Positions 56,701-64,000 of a stretch of DNA of 64,000 bases are shown here, piece by piece. Position 1 is the stretch's first letter; each line of letters opens with the position of its first letter. The stretch spans positions 310,001 to 374,000 of the forward strand of contig RSEE01000002.1 in the NCBI GenBank assembly GCA_003971905.1, in the 5' to 3' direction. The translations under genes were made by a program, and so were the position numbers. This DNA comes from Moniliella sp. 'wahieum' (taxonomy: Eukaryota; Basidiomycota; Moniliellomycetes; Moniliellales; Moniliellaceae). The notes under the pieces are model-generated. The model was not told where the DNA came from and did no database searches. It saw only the letters and a program-made list of their open reading frames with translations.

Positions 56701-59700
56701 TGGCCAAATTTGCTTTCGCCGTAGGCTCCCAAATGGGCATGACGTCCCGCCTCCTCGGCAGCGGCAAAGGTGCCTTCCTTCGTGGCGCGTTCTTCGTCCG
56801 CGTGTATCTGGAGTTCAATATCTCTTCGCGTGGGGGTGCGGCGGACGTAGTTGAACGCGGGCCACTCGAGGATCTTCTCGCTACGGGCCCGAGTGGACCG
56901 CTGCTCGCGATCCCAGCCGATACGTGAGCCCAGCTCCACATAGTCCCGCATATCCCACCACCCACTTGACTCGCCATGCGACTCATCTGGACCCGCGAGC
57001 AAGAATACCTCCGCTGCCGATTCGTCCACATCAACGGTTTTCTCCCCCGGCATGGCAGCCCAATAGGCAGCCCGACTGAGGTCGAGGATCTTGGCGGCAC
57101 AAACCCGCATCTCCCCCTTACGGCAATCCACCTCGATAGCGCTGATGGGTTTGCGAAACACGGTTTGGGTCTTACCCGTTGCGTTCTTGATGAACGTTTC
57201 CTGCTGCCGCTGGTGTATATCGACATTGAACGCTCCGACGTGAGCCTTAAGGCCCAAGAACACGTTTGCACCCCGTTTGTGTCGTTCCGCATCATGTTGG
57301 AGGTAGATATGGGAGAAGGACATGGGAGCCAGGTCGATGCGGTACTTTATGGTTGCGCAGTGCTGACCAAACTTGGGTGAAGGGGAAGGAAGAGATTCGA
57401 ATAAAGGCCCGCAACGGATGGGCAAATCGAGAGCACTGTTAAATAGGGCAACCCAGGCAAAGAAATGAGACGAAACCAGAGGCGTGACGTGCAGACTGTT
57501 GCTAGTTGTCCCATCTCCCGCTGAATCAGCGTGGGAGCGAGCCGAGAGTGAGAAATGGACGTGGTGATGCCGCCATCCCGCATAGGAGTCACCCCGCTCC
57601 GCTACAGGGAGTGTGTCCAAATACTCTGGGGTACGTGGAATAACCCTCCAGTGAGGTATGGCGTTGAAGAAGCGGCAGTTTCGGTAGAAAGGGAGGGGAG
57701 ACGTACACTTGGGGACACTTACACAATCTGCCCCACTGCAAGTCCGTTCCAAAACAAACCCACATCCCCAAACAACGTTGCCTTTGAGCGACCACACAAT
57801 CTTCTGCAGCGGTAACGGAGGCAAATCGATGGGATGTGGCCCCCAAGGGGAGGTAAGGCTCCGTCAATATCGACCGAGTCCGGTCCACTAGCTGAGAAAT
57901 CCGTGAGCGAAACCAATCCACACGTGACAGGGTTAGGAAGGGCATTCAAATCGGGGATAGCCAAGTCGTAGCGTCCCGAGAATATCTGAATTACCTCGCG
58001 CTCCGGGATGTGCGGAGGAGCAAACCGGACCCGCACGCCGTCGGACCAGCTTTTAACCCAGCCGGCTCCGTGGCCGCGAAAGGTATAAGGGTCACGGCTT
58101 CCCTTCTACACGACGCAGATGAAGTTAGTTCAGACCCATCCAGGCGTGTGGACAACCAACATACCAGGAAAAGTTGCACCCCCGAGGGTTTATCCACCAG
58201 AAATTCAAAGCTTCCGTGAAGAATAAGGGGGATCTTATCCCAGTATCCGATTTTCGGGCTAGGGTCGCGTGGGGGCGAGGTGAATCCGTCAAATGCCTTA
58301 GTGACCTCGGCAATAGCAGGAGACATCGAGTGCCCCCAAGCCAACTGGAGGGGGGCAGCAGACCGAATGCGGACCAAGGGATGGCCAAATATCTTGGTTG
58401 GCATGGCGACCTTGGGGATTTGCAGGACATAATCGGTCCCACAGGCAGCGGTGCTGTCAGCATGGACGAGCCCAGCGGGGACGTGATAAATAGATCGCAC
58501 ATCACCCATCTGCTCGGCGATGCACAAGTCGGTTGCAAGATGGAAAGCGGAAGGGGAGTCTATTGGTCCACTCGGAGGCCGGGCGGGGTCGAATGGTTGA
58601 ACCATGCCAGGAAAGACGTGCACCAAGGGCAAAGGGTAGTCGCGCAAAGTGCACATCCACTCGTCCATCTCCCACTCTAGGTGCATAGGAATAAAAATGG
58701 AGAAGGTGAGTTCTTCTGGAATAGGATCGCCAAAGGAATCGATGTAGTCGCGGGCTGACTGCTTTGTGGCCGCATACGTGTAAGGTTGGGACACGCGCAC
58801 GTCGACATGCGTCATGGTCGAGCGAAAGAGAGGGGACCATAGGTGCATTTCCCGAAGATACCGCCAGGGACGTTGACATTTAGTGTCCCCCCCATCCCAG
58901 TTGGCCACACTGTGTCCCACGGGGTAGATTCCCCGCAGCTTAGCTCGCACATGCTCCTCTCTCTGTCGTACCTCAATTTGGCGTTGTTGGCGACCGAGAT
59001 CCACTCTTTCGAGTCGTACTCTTGTAGTGCATGACGCGCAGCCTCAATTGTGGCAGCGATGTTGTCCTGGAAGTTTGAGGTTCTCCTCTGATTCATCGAG
59101 CGTTCCACGCCCCGGGGTGGGTCGTTCCGAAATAGAAGAGCGGCAGGACGTTGCCTGCGCACTCTTTCGTGTCTGAACGAAGTAAATTGCGGTTGAGTGG
59201 CGGCAGGGCTTCCTGGGCGCAAGGGTGAGGTAGCCTGAGAGTGATGATGATTGGGCCCAGCAGAAGCCGAAGCAGGCTTAGTTCGAGCAGAGTCGGTCTG
59301 GTTTGTGAACGGGCGCTGGATAGAGTAAAGCGCTTGTACCTTTTGTTGAAATGCAACTTCTCGCTCAACACGGCGATGGGCCTCGTCCGCCCCGATGCGC
59401 TGGAACATGCGCAGATATGAGTCCATCATGCTGTCCTCCATTCCCACCACGAGAGTGCGCAGCCGCAAACGGATAGGCGGCAGCCGGAGTGGTTTCATCT
59501 CGCTGGGGGCAACCGCATAGTCCAACTGGCCCAATAAGGCTTCATGGACCAACTGTTTGGTCGCCTTCACTCCTACCGATGTGGCCAAGACCACGTCGTG
59601 GAAACGAAACTGGAATGGAACGCACAAACGAGCATGCTTTCCCGTCACAAGGAACGAGGGCCAATGCTTTACTTCCTCCACCATACGTGTGTTGCCATTA

Positions 59701-62700
59701 GACTCGTTCGAATCGGTGAATGGGCCTGATGGGGGTGAATTGATCTTGGTCTGGCCAAAACGCATGGTGGACCAATCCACTTCAATCGCCCCGTCATCCC
59801 AGCGAACCACTTCGCCCATTCCAGCTCATCCAGTTGTTTCCACAGCCCCATCTTGTTCTGGAGCACAGCCCCGGCCAAATGACGAAACTGAAGCTGGAAC
59901 GGGGAAAGGCGAGACGCCCCATCCTCCCCAAGCTAAGAGGGAATGACAGCCTCTGTTGTGCTGAAATATCAGCGACGCCAAAGAAGACCTGGAGTCCAGT
60001 AGGCAGGCGGATTGGCACGTCGAGTCTCCCAAAGGAAATGTCAATGGAGATGGAGGGCCTTGCCTGGAAACCTGCTTCATCCAATGGGTCAGGCGCAGAT
60101 GTTGACTGGGAATGCGGGGTACGTCTCCACTGGGTGATGTGGCTCAGATTGAGCCTCCTCGCAGATAGAGGGTGAAGTGGAGGCCCCAGGTGAGGGTTCT
60201 CTTCCTCTTTTCCACGCCCCATACCCTTCGCAGCGCGCAAATGCCATAAATAGTACATAGGTGTTGGCCAGCTCCACCACAATTGTGGTACAGGCCGGGG
60301 AACGGGAACGCAGGTTAATATCACCTCCTTGCGCGTACGAGGAGGAAGGTCGAGATTGAGGATGCTTGAGGGGACGTGAAGAAGCAGATGCGGGGGATGC
60401 TCAGTCTCGGCATCTGGGACAGAAGTGTTGGGGTGGGAAGTCTCCTTTTCAGACGAGGGGTCGATGGCCTGGACAGCAAGTCATACATTGTTGAGCGGAT
60501 AAGGAGCGCTTCGCCATGCTGTGCTTGGCAATAGGCTGCATCTAGCGCATCGGGCTCCAAGTTCAATTGAGACCGGCATTGTGTTGTGGCAATCCATGTG
60601 TCACTGCATGGGGGATCCGCGAACGGCAGCCAGCGAGCCCAATCGCCGCGGGGAAAACAGTATACGATACCGGTGACAGGAGTGGCAAGGGGCGGGAGGG
60701 GTGGGAACGAAGGCAGAATTGGTAGGCCGCTGGCCCAGTGGAGTGGAGATCTGCAATCCTGAAGTTAGTACAGCCCAAACAAGAGGAACAATAGCGTACC
60801 ATCGCGATGGGCTGATGACCTTGGCGGTCTCGGTGCACTCGATTGGCTCTGAGGTGAAGTGTGAGGAAGATCAGAATGAGGACGTCGTTTAGGGTCCAGT
60901 GCCGCACATCTCCCATCGAAATCCAAGAGAACATGTTGACATAGAATCGATGGGAATGAGCGGGCTCTTGATATGGTCTTGGACTGTCCCCAAGATAGGG
61001 GGGTTCGCCGGCCCTAGAAAAAGGGGAGAGGGAAATAGCCGCATGGAGGCATGAGCTTGGCGCATCCGCTTCATCATAAGCCCCGTAGCAGCCGCAATAT
61101 CCTCCAAGGCAAGCCAAGTGGATTGGGTGTCAAGTGTGAGCCTCATCGCCCGAATAGTCCCAATGAGAGTACCCTGGGTATGAACATGAGTCGCAGATTG
61201 TTGGGACTCGTCCAGTCGACGTGATAGTCATGTCGCCCTCGAGCAAGCTCTCGAAAACGTCGAGAATCGTCGCATGGCCCTTTGGGTGCTCCACACGAGT
61301 GAACAAAGAGAAACGCCGGAAGAAAGCAGGCTTTGGGATTGGAGGATTTCGCCCTGCGGGGAAGGTGCTGGATACCTGCACGAAGATCTGATGCCTGTGC
61401 AATAAGGCATGTCTGATTGGGCCCATTGACCATTCCCTTCACTTCCAGTACGGACATTTCCGCCTGGTATGCATACCCCAATTGCGAGACACGGTCAACT
61501 AAAAGCCACGAGATCGCGGTGCGGGCTTTGTCTTGGAAGGCGGGCGCTCTGATTTAGAGGTACCCGTAGCAAGTCAGTAAGGAGAATGGTATACTGGTCC
61601 GTCGATTGATCCACAGGAAGAGCCCAGAAACCATGAATCTTGTCAATTTTAACTTCTGTCTGGAGCATGGGCGAGTTGCCGTCGCCCGGGGCACAGACCC
61701 GGCACCTTGCCTTAAAACGTTGAACTGTCCCCAGAGGCTCGCCCTCAAAGGTAACCCCTGAAGGGGCAAATGGGGAAAAGACGGAGGTCAACGCGCTCAA
61801 AAGACCAAAACGCATTCAAATCAATGATTCGGGCTTTTTTCTGTGGTGGTGCATTGTTTGATTCAGCTTGCGCGCCCACCGAATAGTCGGCCTCGTTTTT
61901 TCTCCAGAAACTCCGATGGCGTGACATGGACGCTTACGGGGCCAACATCCAAAGACAACAGAGATCCGTCATGAGCCCCTCCTGCGACGGTTTGACGGAA
62001 GCGAGAGTGTACAGCAAACGAATTGCATCGGTTTGGATACTGGACTGGTGCACAAGCCGTAGCCAGGCCGAAGCACGGGATGCCCTGGTGGAAGGATCAG
62101 GCGCAGTCGGTTATCTTTAACGGGGGCAGATGAGGTTCTCGTCTTCCGTTCCGCGGACGTTTTGGCCAACCTGAGTAGCGAAAGCAGGCATTGACGTCAG
62201 CTACCAGCACTGGGAGGACAGCATCTACCCCTATCGTGTGCAAAAACGCTTCAACCGGGCCCAAGGAGAATGAAAAGTGTTCCTCTTGCTTCAAATCATC
62301 TGATCTTCCCTTCCCTCTCCAGGGGCGGATCAAACCCGAAGCTCAATATTGGTTTGTCGGGAAGTATGGCTCCTTCTCACGGTGGCAAATCGAATGGTGG
62401 TGCAAAGCCCGTTTGAAATGAGATCATGCCCTTTCCAGGACAATGAACGACGGATCGAGCTCCTGGCGCGTCCGGGAGAGAAGCTGGATCCACCTCTTCC
62501 GTACCACTCCAGGAGTCACAGGTATCCTTCCATGATTGCGCAGTGGGTAATGACCAAAGGTGGGCCGACTGGGCAGTGAAGAAGGTATGTCGTGGATAAG
62601 GGATAGAGGAGGGGACGACATAGACTTGTGCATCCGCCCATGATACTCGCGCCATCAACTTCATCCGCAACGAAACCGACGTGGCATTTATCAAAGACTG

Positions 62701-63391
62701 TCCAGCTCATTGGGCATGAAGGTGGGCAGGCTGTTGTCCGCGTCAACAGATGTCCGAGGGCGTGGGGAGGCAAGGGGGTGGCGGCTTGAACCCGAGCGGG
62801 CAGCCCAACTGAAGTGAACGAGGCGCACACGCAGCACACGTTCGATGGTACGGACTCGACATCAGAATTCCTGCATGGTGGGAGGGATTCCATCGGATGA
62901 AAAGGCGGGACATCTCTAGGTCAATGAAGGCGGCGAGTAGGGGCAAGAATACCCTCTGGAAAAGGACGGCGACAACAAAGCGGACAAAGGAAATGGACAC
63001 GGCAAAGAAGCGCGCCAACCGAAAGTTGAAGCAGCACGACCACATGCGGTAAGAAGCGCACGTGGAAGGAGAAGATGCGTTGCAACACGTTGGGGCCACT
63101 CGGGGATGGCGCGGGGCGAGGCTGCTGCACTGGAGGGGACAGAGACGAACGCGAGCTGGGGATCGCTGACGACGAGGGTGATAAGGGCGTAACACGAGTC
63201 TGCGCGCAAACCATTCCAGCGAAGCGATAGGTGCGCGATGGAGGCGCGGACGTCGCGTGTGTTGTGAGCACTGCCGCGCAAGACGAGGAGGCTGCGTTCG
63301 ACAAGGGCCCACACAGCAGGTAGGATGCCACTGCAGCCAAGGCTACGCCGGCAGCAGCAACACCCCAGCCATGGAAGCGACAGGGCAGCAT
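53778..63391 (-). CDS. FMP27: Bridge-like lipid transfer protein, FMP27/Hobbit (BLTP2) family
   Basis: Very large rod-like lipid-transfer protein at ER-plasma membrane contacts. The ATG at 63391 is followed by one N-terminal membrane anchor (WGVAAAGVALAAVASYLLCG), then ERSLLVLRGSAHNTRD and DVRASIAHLSLRWNGL, as expected of the ER anchor and the first repeating-beta-groove strand. The middle (55.6-62.9 kb) is a long series of alternating beta-strand segments in changing frames, such as FFGVADISAQQRLSF and EWEMDEWMCTLRDYPLPLVH. The C-terminal region has a clean 1.5-kb frame with LLLVFDFTDSHNLTRIVSSL, MLRSAAKSRLAFRRTEQEAE, IQNSSFTWVSKTDSSIANAL, FEVDIHPVNIQLEMPIGREI and TFVYVRIPKALICLSYRGDH. These correspond to the conserved FMP27 SW and C-terminal modules. 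A basic tail (KISKRLKVRNKVRKQAALVA) ends at 53778. Some 15-20 frame changes and introns make the exact model impossible by eye; length is about 3,100 residues. Confidence 0.83.
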
Positions 63392-64000
63392 GCTTGCCCT
63401 GTCAGGGGAGGGGGGGGCACAGCCGACGAGGCGGGGGGGTGTGCCGATGTGGTGGAAGCGAACCGACGGGTGGTGGGGAGTGTCTGGTTGCGACATGGCC
63501 TGAGGAGGCCCAAGCGTCGGTGATTAGCTGGCATGCAGCCGGCATGTGGCCAGGTTGGACAGCACTGGCCTCGGCCGTAGGCGGAGGGCCTCAGCGTGCC
63601 CGAGCGTCGTTGCAAGTTTCAATCGGCATGCAGGTTCCCGATTTATATTTCACCTCTCCAGTTCAACGTTCAACGTTCAATATTCATCTTTCAGGCAATG
63701 CTCATGACGTAACCCCCCAGCCGCACCCTGCTGTTATTTCTGTGGTCCTGCCCCCCCCCAAGCATGTGGCCACTGCTTCTGCCGGGCCTCCTTTCGGTAA
63801 TACTTGCGCCTCTCAACCCATCCGCATGTCCAGCGTATACCAGCTCTTTGGAGGCGCCATCACGGCAGATTATGGTGCCCCGGATTGACGCGAGGGACCT
63901 GCGTCAAGTGCCCGAACACACAAGAGGTCTATCTCACAGCCCACATGAAATGGCGCAACTAATATACGCGGTGCTGGACGTTGTGTGCTATACAGTCCTC
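63392..64000. other. 5' flank of FMP27; no gene seen
   Basis: Upstream region of the FMP27 gene with an AACGTT-C / AATATT heptamer repeat at about 63661-63688. No coding frame with conserved content is visible before the window ends. Confidence 0.45.

Noticed and set aside
1-64000. Biosynthetic or defence gene cluster
   Set aside because: The genes are unrelated housekeeping loci in mixed orientation; the single FAD monooxygenase has no partner synthase, transporter or regulator.

Overview
The window is nuclear DNA from a filamentous or yeast-like fungus, most probably a basidiomycete. It holds short spliceosomal introns (about 45-100 nt, GTNNGT donors, CTNAC branch points, YAG acceptors), intron-containing tRNA genes, and a strictly eukaryotic, partly fungus-specific gene set (RTT109, PAN1, FMP27, MIC10, NUP159). 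I cannot name the species. No prokaryotic, plasmid or CRISPR feature is present.

Layout. From 0 to about 14 kb the sequence is gene-poor: RPL13 (-), a broken FAD monooxygenase (+), a small secreted protein (+) and a Pcl/Pho80-type cyclin (-), separated by kilobases of spacer rich in short tandem repeats. From 14 to 30 kb genes are dense: RAS (+), EMC3 (+) convergent with MIC10 (-), tRNA-Leu(AAG) (-), ARL1 (-) divergent from a myosin regulatory light chain (+), kinesin-5 (-), tRNA-Ile(AAU) (-), and a Sec7-PH Arf-GEF (-). From 30 to 64 kb lie a 7 kb FG nucleoporin of the Nup159 type (-), divergent from an exopolyphosphatase PPX1 (+) followed by RTT109 (+), an acidic conserved protein (-), a Gag-like or orphan ORF (+), a single-pass membrane protein (-), an EH/coiled-coil/SH3 endocytic protein of the PAN1 type (+), and a 9.6 kb bridge-like lipid-transfer protein of the FMP27/Hobbit family (-).

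The genes are housekeeping loci and do not form one pathway. There is a loose membrane-traffic theme (ARL1, Sec7-PH GEF, PAN1, FMP27, EMC3) and a cytoskeleton theme (kinesin-5, myosin light chain, PAN1), which I regard as coincidence of position.

Two observations stand out. First, almost every conserved gene is interrupted by one-base shifts, typically one base missing from a short homopolymer. The conserved protein resumes immediately in the next frame, so I read these as errors in the sequence, not pseudogenes. All coordinates of such genes are envelopes from start to stop. Second, the intergenic tandem repeats share one design: a 6-bp perfect palindrome of the form A-NNNN-T repeated with a single spacer base (heptamer period). 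At least eight different palindromes are used this way.
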